Origin: Actinomadura violacea
Lineage (GTDB): Bacteria; Actinomycetota; Actinomycetes; Streptosporangiales; Streptosporangiaceae
Assembly: GCF_017573465.1 (NCBI RefSeq)
Contig: NZ_JAGEPF010000029.1
Span: forward strand, 62,001 to 126,000
Length of the DNA: 64,000 nucleotides
Direction: 5' to 3'
Part shown: positions 8,054-15,151 of the stretch, piece by piece
How the letters are laid out: each line of letters opens with the position of its first letter
Position numbering within the stretch: the first letter of the stretch is position 1
Position numbers and translations under genes: made by a program
Notes under the pieces: generated by a model
Seen by the model: the letters and a program-made list of their open reading frames with translations, nothing else
Told to the model about the DNA's origin: nothing
The model's database searches: none

Positions 8054-8112
8054 TATCACAGCATCGTGATAGCTCTGCGGATCTTTGGTATTTGCATGGC
8101 ATAGCTCTTCGG
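8054..8112. promoter_or_regulatory. Kynurenine operon promoter/operator with palindrome and direct repeats
   Basis: Between the LysR gene and the operon are three layered signals. A palindrome TATCAC-N6-GTGATA spans 8054-8071. Its right arm begins the element GTGATAGC-N13-GGTATTTG at 8066-8094, identical in sequence and spacing to that at 6158-6186. Two direct copies of ATAGCTCTKCGG (8069-8080 and 8101-8112, one mismatch) are 32 bases apart, about three helical turns. TATTTG 8089-8094 can act as -10 with GTGATA as -35. Confidence 0.65.
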
Positions 8113-8158
8113 GCGGAGGATCGCACCGTCAGGGCAGATCGGGTCGTGGAGGAGCGGA

Positions 8159-9595
8159 ATGAAGGCTGAGCACTACGTCGGCGGGGTGTTCCGTTCGGAC
8201 GGACCGGCCTTCCCGCTGTTCTCGCCCGCCGACGGCGCGGAGATCGGCGGCGTCCCGGAGGCGCCGCGCGAGGTCGTGGACGACGCGGTCGCCGCGGCGC
8301 GCGAGGCCGTGCGCGGGCCGTGGGGGACCAGCGGCGTCGAGGAGCGGGCGGCCGCGATGCGGCGGATCGCCGACGGGATCCAGGCGCGGTTCGAGGAGTT
8401 CGTGGACGCCGAGGTCGCCGACACCGGACGTCCCCGCGCGTTCGCCGAGACCGTGGACGTGCCCCGCGCCATCGGCAACTTCCGCGCCTACGCCGACCTG
8501 CTGTACGGCCGGCCCGAGCGCGCCTACACCACGCAGGTGCCGGGCTGGAGCACCGGCGGCGGGCAGGCCCTCAACTACACGGTGCGGCGCCCGCTCGGCG
8601 TCGTCGCGATCATCTCGCCGTGGAACCTGCCGCTGCTGCTGATGACCTGGAAGGTCGCGCCGGCGCTCGCCGCCGGGAACGCGGTCGTCGTCAAGCCGTC
8701 GGAGGAGACCCCGTCCACCGCGACGCTGCTCGCCCAGGTCATCGACCAGGCGGGGCTGCCGTCCGGCGCGTTCAACCTCGTGCACGGGCACGGCCCCGGC
8801 GCGGCCGGCGAGTTCCTCACCGGGCACCCTGGCGTCGACGCCATCGCGTTCACCGGCGAGTCCGCGACCGGCTCGGCGATCATGCGCAACGCCGCCGACC
8901 ACATCACGCCGGTCTCGTTCGAGCTGGGCGGCAAGAACCCGGCGCTGGTGTTCGCCGACGCCGACCTCGACGCCGCCGTCGACGGCACGGTCCGCTCGTC
9001 GTTCACCCACTCCGGGCAGATCTGCCTGTGCACCGAGCGCGTCTACGTCGAGCGCCCGATCTTCGACGAGTTCGTCGAGCGGCTCGGCGCGCGTGCGAGG
9101 GAACTCGCGGACTACGGGCCGATGATCTCCGCCGCGCACCGCGACAAGGTGCTGTCGTACTACCGGCTCGCCCGCGAGGAGGGCGCCACCGTCGTCGCAG
9201 GCGGCGGCGCGCCGTCGTTCGGCGACGACCGGGACGGCGGCTTCCACGTCGAGCCGACCGTCCTCACCGGGCTGCCCGAGACGGCCCGGACCGTCCGCGA
9301 GGAGATCTTCGGGCCGGTCTGCCACGTCGCGCCGTTCGACACCGAGGACGAGGCGCTCCGGCTCGCCAACGACAGCCCCTACGGCCTCGCCTCCACCGTG
9401 TGGACCCGCGACCTGTCCAGGGCGCACCGGGTCGCGCCGCAGGTGGAGACCGGGATCGTGTGGGTGAACTGCTGGAACCTGCGCGACCTGCGCACCCCGT
9501 TCGGCGGCGTCAAGGCGTCCGGGATCGGCCGCGAAGGGGGAGAGTACTCACTGGACTTCTTCTCCGAGCCCGTCAACGTCTGCATCCAGATCTGA
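8159..9595 (+). CDS. Aldehyde dehydrogenase, probable 2-aminomuconate 6-semialdehyde dehydrogenase
   Basis: A 478-residue NAD-dependent aldehyde dehydrogenase. Catalytic residues are visible: Asn156 in ISPWN, Glu255 in FELGGK and Cys289 in SGQICLC. The C-terminal NCWNLRDLRTPFGG motif, with its arginines, is typical of the 2-hydroxymuconate / 2-aminomuconate semialdehyde group, where Arg binds the substrate carboxylate. It would oxidise 2-aminomuconate semialdehyde, the ACMSD product, to 2-aminomuconate. It is the first gene of a tightly packed operon and has its ribosome binding site GGAG just before ATG 8159. The neighbours separate this role from the catechol meta-cleavage one. Confidence 0.85.
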   Translation: MKAEHYVGGVFRSDGPAFPLFSPADGAEIGGVPEAPREVVDDAVAAAREAVRGPWGTSGVEERAAAMRRIADGIQARFEEFVDAEVADTGRPRAFAETVDVPRAIGNFRAYADLLYGRPERAYTTQVPGWSTGGGQALNYTVRRPLGVVAIISPWNLPLLLMTWKVAPALAAGNAVVVKPSEETPSTATLLAQVIDQAGLPSGAFNLVHGHGPGAAGEFLTGHPGVDAIAFTGESATGSAIMRNAADHITPVSFELGGKNPALVFADADLDAAVDGTVRSSFTHSGQICLCTERVYVERPIFDEFVERLGARARELADYGPMISAAHRDKVLSYYRLAREEGATVVAGGGAPSFGDDRDGGFHVEPTVLTGLPETARTVREEIFGPVCHVAPFDTEDEALRLANDSPYGLASTVWTRDLSRAHRVAPQVETGIVWVNCWNLRDLRTPFGGVKASGIGREGGEYSLDFFSEPVNVCIQI

Positions 9596-9605
9596 GAGCG
9601 AGCCA

Positions 9606-10421
9606 GTGAGCGAACCGACCAACGACAACACGGCGAGCGCCGCGTCGATCGACGCGGCGGCCGAGCGGCTGCTCGGCGCCTACGCCTCCGGCGTCCCCTG
9701 CGAGCCCGTCCGCGACCTCATCACGGCCGCCGGCGACGCCTACGCCGTCCAGAACCGGATGACCGAGAAGTGGCTGGGGGAGGGGCGGCGGCTGTCCGGC
9801 CGCAAGATCGGCCTGACGTCCCGCGCCGTCCAGGAGCAGATGCGCGTCGACAGCCCCGACTTCGGGATGCTGTACGCCGACATGGCCGTCCCGGACGGCG
9901 ACGAGATCCCGGCCGGCGCCGTCCTGCAGCCGCGCGTCGAGGCGGAGGTCGCGCTCGTCCTGGAGCACGACCTGACGCACGAGCGGCACACCGTCGCCGA
10001 CCTCATCCGCGCCACCGCGTTCGCGCTCCCGGCGATCGAGATCGTCGGCAGCCGCATCCGCGACTGGGACATCACCCTCGCCGACACCGTCGCCGACAAC
10101 GCCTCGTCCGGCATGTACGCGCTCGGCAACAGGCCCGTCCGGCTCGAGGACGTCGACCTGCGCCTCTGCGGGATGGTCATCGAGCGGCGCGGCGAGCAGC
10201 TGTCCAGCGGCACCGGCGCCGCCTGCCTCGGCCACCCGCTGAACGCCGCGCTGTGGCTCGCCGACACCCTCGCCCGCGTCGGCCGCCCGCTGCGCGCCGG
10301 CGACACGGTGCTGACCGGCGCGCTCGGCCCGGTCGTGCCCGCCGCGCCCGGCGACGTGTTCGAAGCCCGCATCGACGGCCTCGGCGACGTCCGCGTCGCC
10401 TTCGGCAAGGAGGTTTCCTGA
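9606..10421 (+). CDS. 2-oxopent-4-enoate hydratase (2-keto-4-pentenoate hydratase)
   Basis: A 271-residue member of the fumarylacetoacetase-fold hydratase/decarboxylase family. The metal-binding PRVEAEVALVL segment lies near residue 115, and GRKIGLTSRAVQEQM and DWDITLADTVADNASSG are characteristic of MhpD/XylJ-type hydratases. It adds water to 2-oxopent-4-enoate to give 4-hydroxy-2-oxovalerate. It starts at GTG 9606, 10 bases after the dehydrogenase stop, and overlaps the following decarboxylase by one base (TGATG); in known meta pathways the two enzymes form a complex, consistent with coupled translation here. Confidence 0.87.
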   Translation: MSEPTNDNTASAASIDAAAERLLGAYASGVPCEPVRDLITAAGDAYAVQNRMTEKWLGEGRRLSGRKIGLTSRAVQEQMRVDSPDFGMLYADMAVPDGDEIPAGAVLQPRVEAEVALVLEHDLTHERHTVADLIRATAFALPAIEIVGSRIRDWDITLADTVADNASSGMYALGNRPVRLEDVDLRLCGMVIERRGEQLSSGTGAACLGHPLNAALWLADTLARVGRPLRAGDTVLTGALGPVVPAAPGDVFEARIDGLGDVRVAFGKEVS

Positions 10422-11167
10422 TGGTGGACGTGCAGGCGCTCGCCGCGACGCTGGACGGCGCCGTCCGGGACGTCCGCGCGGTCCCGAAGCTCACCGACGC
10501 GGAGCCGTTCGACGTGCCGACCGCGTACGCGGTGCAGCGCGAGCTGATCGAGCACCGGATCCGGCGCGGGGAGCGGTTCTCCGGCGTCAAGATGGGCTTC
10601 ACCAGCCGCGCGAAGATGGTCCAGATGGGCGTCGACGACGTCATCTGGGGCCTGCTCACCGACGGGATGCAGGCCGGGGAGACGGCGGACCTGTCGAACC
10701 TCATCCATCCGCGGATCGAGCCGGAGATCGTGTACCTGATCGGCCGCGAGGTCCGCTCGGTCGCCGAGGTCGAGTCGGCCGTGGCGGGCGTCGCCGTCGG
10801 GTTCGAGATCCTCGACTCCCGCTACGAGGACTTCAAGTTCACGCTCCCGGACGTGATCGCCGACAACGCCTCCGCCGCCCGCTACGGCTTCGGTGCCTGG
10901 CACGAGCCGCGCGACCTGTCCAACGCCGGGCTGCTCATGGAGATCGACGGGCGGCCGGTGCAGACCGGGTCGTCCGCAGCGATCCTCGGCGACCCGGCCC
11001 GGTCGCTGCGCGCCGCCGCCCGGCTCGCGCTCGGCGCCGGGATGACCCTCGAACCGGGCTGGGTGGTGCTCGCGGGCGCCGCGACGGCCGCCGTCCCGCT
11101 GCCCAAGGACGCGCACGTCCGCGTCACCGGCGCCGGCCTCGGCAGCGCGGAGGTGACGACCCGGTGA
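10421..11167 (+). CDS. 2-oxo-3-hexenedioate (4-oxalocrotonate) decarboxylase
   Basis: A 248-residue paralogue of the preceding hydratase, of the XylI/DmpH type. Diagnostic segments are SGVKMGFTSRAKMVQMGVDD and the metal-binding HPRIEPEIVYL, then a FTLPDVIADNASAARYG stretch. It removes CO2 from 4-oxalocrotonate, the product of 2-aminomuconate deaminase, to give 2-oxopent-4-enoate for the hydratase. No 4-oxalocrotonate tautomerase gene is present, which fits the aminomuconate route, where the keto acid forms directly. The start overlaps the hydratase stop by one base; the end overlaps the next start (GTGA). Confidence 0.87.
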   Translation: MVDVQALAATLDGAVRDVRAVPKLTDAEPFDVPTAYAVQRELIEHRIRRGERFSGVKMGFTSRAKMVQMGVDDVIWGLLTDGMQAGETADLSNLIHPRIEPEIVYLIGREVRSVAEVESAVAGVAVGFEILDSRYEDFKFTLPDVIADNASAARYGFGAWHEPRDLSNAGLLMEIDGRPVQTGSSAAILGDPARSLRAAARLALGAGMTLEPGWVVLAGAATAAVPLPKDAHVRVTGAGLGSAEVTTR

Positions 11168-11622
11168 GCGACGCGATCCTCGTCGAGGGCAAGGCCAGGC
11201 CGCGCGGACGGTTCCCGCACGTGAAGCGGGCCGGCGACCTCGTGTTCGTGTCCGGCACCAGCTCGCGGCGGCCCGACGGCACGTTCGCCGGCGCGAGCGC
11301 CGACCCGATGGGCGTCACCGACCTCGACATCCGCGAGCAGACCCGCGCCGTCATCGAGAACATCGGCGACCTGCTGGAGGCCGCCGGGGGAGCGCTGTCC
11401 GACGTCGTCAGCGTCACCACCTACCTGGTGAACATGAACGACTTCGGCGGCTACAACGAGGTCTACGGCGAGTACTTCGACGAGACCGGCCCGGCCCGCA
11501 CCACCGTCGCGGTCCACCAGCTTCCGCACCCGCACCTGCTCATCGAGATCTCGTGCATCGCCCACATCCCGGCCGCGTCCTCCACCGGCGCGTCCACTAC
11601 CGGCGAGGAGGCCGGAACATGA
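11164..11622 (+). CDS. RidA-family protein, probable 2-aminomuconate deaminase
   Basis: A 152-residue YjgF/YER057c/UK114 (RidA) fold protein. The core shows FVSGTSSRRPDG, IREQTRAVIENIGDLLEAAG and a C-terminal LLIEISCIAHIP strand carrying the acidic residue used by this family. In the 3-hydroxyanthranilate pathway a RidA homologue (AmnD/NbaF type) hydrolyses 2-aminomuconate to 4-oxalocrotonate plus ammonia. Position between the decarboxylase and the dioxygenase, with overlaps at both ends (GTGA and ATGA), supports this over a general imine deaminase. The last 15 residues are a Ser/Thr/Ala tail. Confidence 0.85.
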   Translation: MSDAILVEGKARPRGRFPHVKRAGDLVFVSGTSSRRPDGTFAGASADPMGVTDLDIREQTRAVIENIGDLLEAAGGALSDVVSVTTYLVNMNDFGGYNEVYGEYFDETGPARTTVAVHQLPHPHLLIEISCIAHIPAASSTGASTTGEEAGT

Positions 11623-12191
11623 CCCTGCCGCAGCTGACCTTCGGGCGCCCGTTCAACTTCCAGGCGTGGATCGACGAGCACCGCGACCTGCTCAAGCCGC
11701 CCGTCGGGAACGTCCAGGTGTTCGAGGAGGCCGGGCTGATCGTCATGGTGGTCGGCGGCCCGAACCAGCGCACCGACTTCCACGACGACCCGACCGAGGA
11801 GTTCTTCTACCAGCTCAAGGGCAACATGGTCCTGCGGGTCATGGAGGAGGAGGGCAAGCCGCCGACGGACCTGCAGATCAACGAGGGCGACGTGTTCCTG
11901 CTGCCGCCGCACGTGCGGCACTCCCCGCAGCGGCCCGAGGAGGGCTCGATCGGCCTGGTGGTGGAGATCCCGCGGCCGGAGGGGCTCACGGAGGCGTTCG
12001 AGTGGTACTGCACCGAGTGCCACCACCTCGTGCACCGCGCCGAACTCCAGGTCCGCTCGATCGTGGACGACCTCCCGCCCGCCTTCGAGGGCTTCTACGG
12101 CGGCGACCGCGAATGCCCGAACTGCGGCGCCGTCCACCCGGGCCGGCAATGGCCCGCCAGCATGGTCCCGACGACGGCGCCCCGCGCCTGA
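11619..12191 (+). CDS. 3-hydroxyanthranilate 3,4-dioxygenase
   Basis: A 190-residue cupin dioxygenase that opens the ring of 3-hydroxyanthranilate to 2-amino-3-carboxymuconate semialdehyde. Iron ligands expected from the family are His55 and Glu61 (in FHDDPTEEFFYQ) and His101 (PPHVRHSPQR). A second, rubredoxin-like metal site is formed by Cys131/Cys134 (CTECHH) and Cys166/Cys169 (CPNCG), found in bacterial homodimeric enzymes. ATG 11619 overlaps the previous stop. Together with kynureninase and ACMSD it fixes the pathway identity of the cluster. Confidence 0.96.
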   Translation: MTLPQLTFGRPFNFQAWIDEHRDLLKPPVGNVQVFEEAGLIVMVVGGPNQRTDFHDDPTEEFFYQLKGNMVLRVMEEEGKPPTDLQINEGDVFLLPPHVRHSPQRPEEGSIGLVVEIPRPEGLTEAFEWYCTECHHLVHRAELQVRSIVDDLPPAFEGFYGGDRECPNCGAVHPGRQWPASMVPTTAPRA

Positions 12192-12213
12192 CCCCCCGCC
12201 CGACGGAGCTCCA

Positions 12214-13290
12214 GTGACAGTCATCGACGTCCACGCCCATGTCTTCCCGCGGCTCGGCCGCGCCGAGGGCCGCACGCTCAGCGACCGGGACGAGCCGTGG
12301 CTGCGCGTCCACGGCGACGGCACCGGCATGATGATGAGCGGCGACCGCGAGTACCGCCCCGTCGAGGAGGGCCTGTGGGACCCGGCGCGGCGGGTGGCCG
12401 ACATGGACGCCGCCGGCGTCGGCGTCCAGGCCGTCTCGTCGACCCCGCTGATGTTCGGGTACGCGGCCGAGCCGGCCCGCGCCGCCGACTGGTGCGACCT
12501 GGTCAACGACCGCATCCTCGGCTACTGCGCGGACGCTCCGGACCGGCTGCTGCCGCTGTGCCAGGTCCCGCTGCAGGACCCGGCGCTGGCCTGCGAGGTC
12601 GCGACGCGCGCTGCGGCGGCCGGGCACCGCGGCGTGCACATCGGCAACCACGTCGGCGACCGCAACCTGGACGACCCCGGCATCGTCGCGTTCCTCGCGC
12701 ACTGCGCCCGGATCGGCCTGCCCGTGCTCGCCCACCCGTGGGACATGCTCGGCGCCGACCGGATGCAGGGCCACATGCTGCCGTGGCTGTCCGGGATGCC
12801 CGCCGAGACGCAGCTGAGCATCCTCGGGCTGATGCTGTCCGGCGCGTTCGAGCGGATCCCCGAGTCGCTGCGGCTGTGCTTCTGCCACGGCGGCGGCAGC
12901 CTCGCGTTCACGCTCGGACGCGCCGACAACGCCTGGCACCGGCGCGACATCGTCCGCGCCGACTCGCCGCGCCCGCCGTCGGAGTACACCGACCGCTTCT
13001 ACGTCGACTCGGCCGTGTTCGATCCGCGCGCGCTCCGGCTGCTCGTCGAGGTGATGGGCGCCGACCGGGTCATGCTCGGCACCGACTACCCGTTCCCGCT
13101 GGGCGAGCAGGAGCCCGGCGCGACGATCCGGGCCTGCCCCGGCCTGGACGACGCCGACCGCGCCCGGCTGCTCGGCGGCAACGCGGAGGAGTTCTTCGCG
13201 CCCCCCGGCGACGCCGGAGCCGAAGCCGCCGATGTCGCCGTCGCCGGCACCACCGTCGCCGACACGGCCGTCGCGGGGAGCGCGTCATGA
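12214..13290 (+). CDS. Amidohydrolase, 2-amino-3-carboxymuconate 6-semialdehyde decarboxylase (ACMSD)
   Basis: A 358-residue TIM-barrel metal-dependent decarboxylase. Zinc ligands are in the N-terminal DVHAHVFPR (His7, His9), LAHPWDM and the late GTDYPFPLGE aspartate; FCHGGGS carries the active-site histidine. It decarboxylates the dioxygenase product to 2-aminomuconate semialdehyde, steering carbon away from spontaneous quinolinate formation. The start is GTG 12214, 22 bases after the dioxygenase stop; the end overlaps kynureninase (ATGA). The last 20 or so residues are a low-complexity Ala/Val/Thr tail with near-repeats (TVADTAVAG), which is longer than usual for the family. Confidence 0.92.
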   Translation: MTVIDVHAHVFPRLGRAEGRTLSDRDEPWLRVHGDGTGMMMSGDREYRPVEEGLWDPARRVADMDAAGVGVQAVSSTPLMFGYAAEPARAADWCDLVNDRILGYCADAPDRLLPLCQVPLQDPALACEVATRAAAAGHRGVHIGNHVGDRNLDDPGIVAFLAHCARIGLPVLAHPWDMLGADRMQGHMLPWLSGMPAETQLSILGLMLSGAFERIPESLRLCFCHGGGSLAFTLGRADNAWHRRDIVRADSPRPPSEYTDRFYVDSAVFDPRALRLLVEVMGADRVMLGTDYPFPLGEQEPGATIRACPGLDDADRARLLGGNAEEFFAPPGDAGAEAADVAVAGTTVADTAVAGSAS

Positions 13291-14555
13291 GCGCGGAGCG
13301 CGAAGCCGCGGAGCGCGAGGCGCTGCGGCTGGACGAGACCGACCCGCTGCCCTCGCTGCGCGGCGAGTTCCTCATCCCGCCCGCGCCCGGCGGGGCGCAC
13401 CCCGAGGCGGCCTACTTCGCCGGCAACTCGCTCGGCCTCCAGCCGAAGGCCGTCGCCGGCCGCCTGCGCGAGGAGCTCGACGACTGGGCGCGGCTCGCCG
13501 TCGAGGGCCACACCCAGGCCCGCCGCCCGTGGGTCGACTACCACGAGCTGCTCCGCGAGCCCGCCGCCCGCCTCGTCGGCGCCCTGCCGCACGAGGTCGT
13601 CGCGATGAACTCGCTGACGGTCAACCTGCACCTGATGATGGCGAGCTTCTACCGCCCGTCCGGGGACCGCACCCGCATCGTCATTGAGGACTCGGCGTTC
13701 CCGTCCGACTCCTACGCGGTCGCCAGCCAGGCCGTCCACCACGGGCTCGACCCGGTGGACACGGTCGTGCGGCTGGCGCCCCGGCCCGGCGAGGACAACC
13801 TGCGCACCGAGGACGTCCTGGCGTTCCTCGAACGCGAGGGCGGCACGGTCGCGCTGCTGATGCTCGGCGGCGTCAACTACCTGACCGGCCAGCTCATGGA
13901 CATGGCCGCGATCACCAAGGCGGGCCGCGCCGCCGGCGCCGTCGTCGGCTGGGACCTGGCGCACGCCGCCGGGAACGTCCCGCTGCGGCTGCACGACTGG
14001 GACGTCGACTTCGCCGCCTGGTGCACCTACAAGTACCTCAACAGCGGGCCCGGCGCGGTCGCCGGCTGCTTCGTGCACGAGCGGCACACCGCCGACCCGT
14101 CGGTGCCGAAGCTGTCGGGCTGGTGGGGGACCGAGCCGTCCGTCCGGTTCCGGATGGAGCCCGACATCGCGCCGCCCGCGTCCGCCGACGCCTGGCAGCT
14201 GTCCAACCCGCCGATCCTCGCGCTCGCCCCGGTGCTGGCCTCCCTGGAGATCTTCGACCGGGTCGGGATGGAGGCGCTGCGGGCCCGCAGCGAGCGGCTC
14301 ACCGGCTACCTCGCGGCGCGGCTCGCCCCGCTGCGCGGCGCCCAGGTGATCACCCCGGACGATCCGGCGGCGCGCGGCAGCCAGCTGTCGCTGCGGGTCG
14401 GCGACGCCGGGGAGCTGGTGCGGCGGCTGGCGGAGACGCACGGCGTGCTCGCCGACGCGCGCGAGCCGGACGTCGTGCGGCTCGCCCCCGTACCGCTGTA
14501 CTGCACGTTCCACGACTGCCACCGCGCCGCCGAAGCACTCGATGATCTGACTTAG
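13287..14555 (+). CDS. kynU: Kynureninase
   Basis: A 422-residue PLP-dependent fold-type I hydrolase that cleaves (3-hydroxy)kynurenine to (3-hydroxy)anthranilate and alanine. The Schiff-base lysine is Lys249 in WCTYKYLNSGPG, and WDLAHAAGN (Asp223) contacts the cofactor pyridine; FAGNSLGLQP is the characteristic N-terminal motif. It is the last gene of the seven-gene operon, overlapping the ACMSD stop by four bases. Because the dioxygenase downstream in the pathway needs the 3-hydroxy compound, a kynurenine 3-monooxygenase must be encoded elsewhere. Confidence 0.96.
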   Translation: MSAEREAAEREALRLDETDPLPSLRGEFLIPPAPGGAHPEAAYFAGNSLGLQPKAVAGRLREELDDWARLAVEGHTQARRPWVDYHELLREPAARLVGALPHEVVAMNSLTVNLHLMMASFYRPSGDRTRIVIEDSAFPSDSYAVASQAVHHGLDPVDTVVRLAPRPGEDNLRTEDVLAFLEREGGTVALLMLGGVNYLTGQLMDMAAITKAGRAAGAVVGWDLAHAAGNVPLRLHDWDVDFAAWCTYKYLNSGPGAVAGCFVHERHTADPSVPKLSGWWGTEPSVRFRMEPDIAPPASADAWQLSNPPILALAPVLASLEIFDRVGMEALRARSERLTGYLAARLAPLRGAQVITPDDPAARGSQLSLRVGDAGELVRRLAETHGVLADAREPDVVRLAPVPLYCTFHDCHRAAEALDDLT

Positions 14556-14588
14556 GTGTGTCGGGGTTCCGGCCGGGCCGCCATGGGG

Positions 14589-14791
14589 TAGGTTCGTTGC
14601 TGTCGCCGCGGCCGGCCAGGCGCGGCGGCCAGCCAGGCAGTCTCGAACGTTTGCTCTACGAAACGCCCGTAGAAGTTCAAGACGACGGGCGTTCTCCGTT
14701 TCTCCGGGTGACCGGCGGACGTGAGATGAGTCCGCTTGCAGCCCGGTCCGCCGCCCGGCGGGCCGGTAGGTCGTACCCAAAGGAGAAGGAC
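14589..14791 (+). promoter_or_regulatory. Cold-shock gene promoter and structured 5' leader
   Basis: TAGGTT at 14589-14594 is a plausible -10, which would give a leader of about 190 bases. A 9-base-pair hairpin pairs 14662-14670 with 14685-14693 (AACGCCCGT and ACGGGCGTT, 14-base loop). Its 5' arm overlaps AAACG (14661-14665), which can instead pair with CGTTT at 14648-14652, so the two folds exclude each other. TTCTCC at 14692-14697 and again at 14701-14706 is complementary to GGAGAA in the ribosome binding site (14782-14787). Confidence 0.55.
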
Positions 14792-14995
14792 ATGGCCGAA
14801 GGCACCGTGAAGTGGTTCAACGCCGAAAAGGGCTTCGGGTTCATCGCGCCCGACGGCGGCGGCCCGGACGTGTTCGTCCACTACTCGGCGATCAGCACCA
14901 GCGGCTACCGCAGCCTGGACGAGAACCAGCGCGTCGGCTTCGAGATCACCCAGGGCCAGAAGGGCCCGCAGGCCGAGGGCGTCTACCCGCTGTAA
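14792..14995 (+). CDS. Cold shock protein (CspA family)
   Basis: A 67-residue single cold-shock (OB-fold) domain, the usual length. RNP1-like KGFGFIAPD and RNP2-like VFVHYSAI are both present, with VKWFNAEKGFG at the N-terminus. It binds single-stranded nucleic acid and acts as an RNA chaperone. A strong ribosome binding site AAAGGAGAAGG precedes the ATG. The gene stands alone, with a long structured leader upstream and hairpin terminators downstream. Whether it is cold-inducible or constitutive cannot be told from the coding sequence. Confidence 0.97.
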   Translation: MAEGTVKWFNAEKGFGFIAPDGGGPDVFVHYSAISTSGYRSLDENQRVGFEITQGQKGPQAEGVYPL

Positions 14996-15011
14996 CTCCG
15001 CAATCCCGGCC

Positions 15012-15040
15012 CAGGGGGCTCGCCTAGGGCTCGCCCCCTG
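15012..15040 (+). terminator. Hairpin terminator after the cold-shock gene
   Basis: CAGGGGGC (15012-15019) pairs perfectly with GCCCCCTG (15033-15040) around a 13-base loop, 16 bases after the stop codon. Confidence 0.7.
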
Positions 15041-15079
15041 ACCGTGCTTGTGCGAGCGCGGCATCGCTTCGCGATCTTC

Positions 15080-15113
15080 CCGGGGAGGCTCGCCTCCGGC
15101 GTCGCCTCCCCGG
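15080..15113. terminator. Second hairpin terminator, between convergent genes
   Basis: CCGGGGAGGC (15080-15089) pairs perfectly with GCCTCCCCGG (15104-15113), loop 14 bases. It lies 38 bases from the end of the converging SDR gene and may terminate that transcript as well as read-through from the cold-shock gene. Confidence 0.7.
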
Positions 15114-15151
15114 TCAGGTCACGCGCTCGCGCGGTGGTTCAGGCGGCCGCC

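Noticed and set aside
8159..11167. A catechol meta-cleavage operon
   Set aside because: Hydratase, decarboxylase and semialdehyde dehydrogenase are shared with that pathway, but there is no extradiol catechol dioxygenase or tautomerase, and 3-hydroxyanthranilate dioxygenase, ACMSD and kynureninase are in the same operon.
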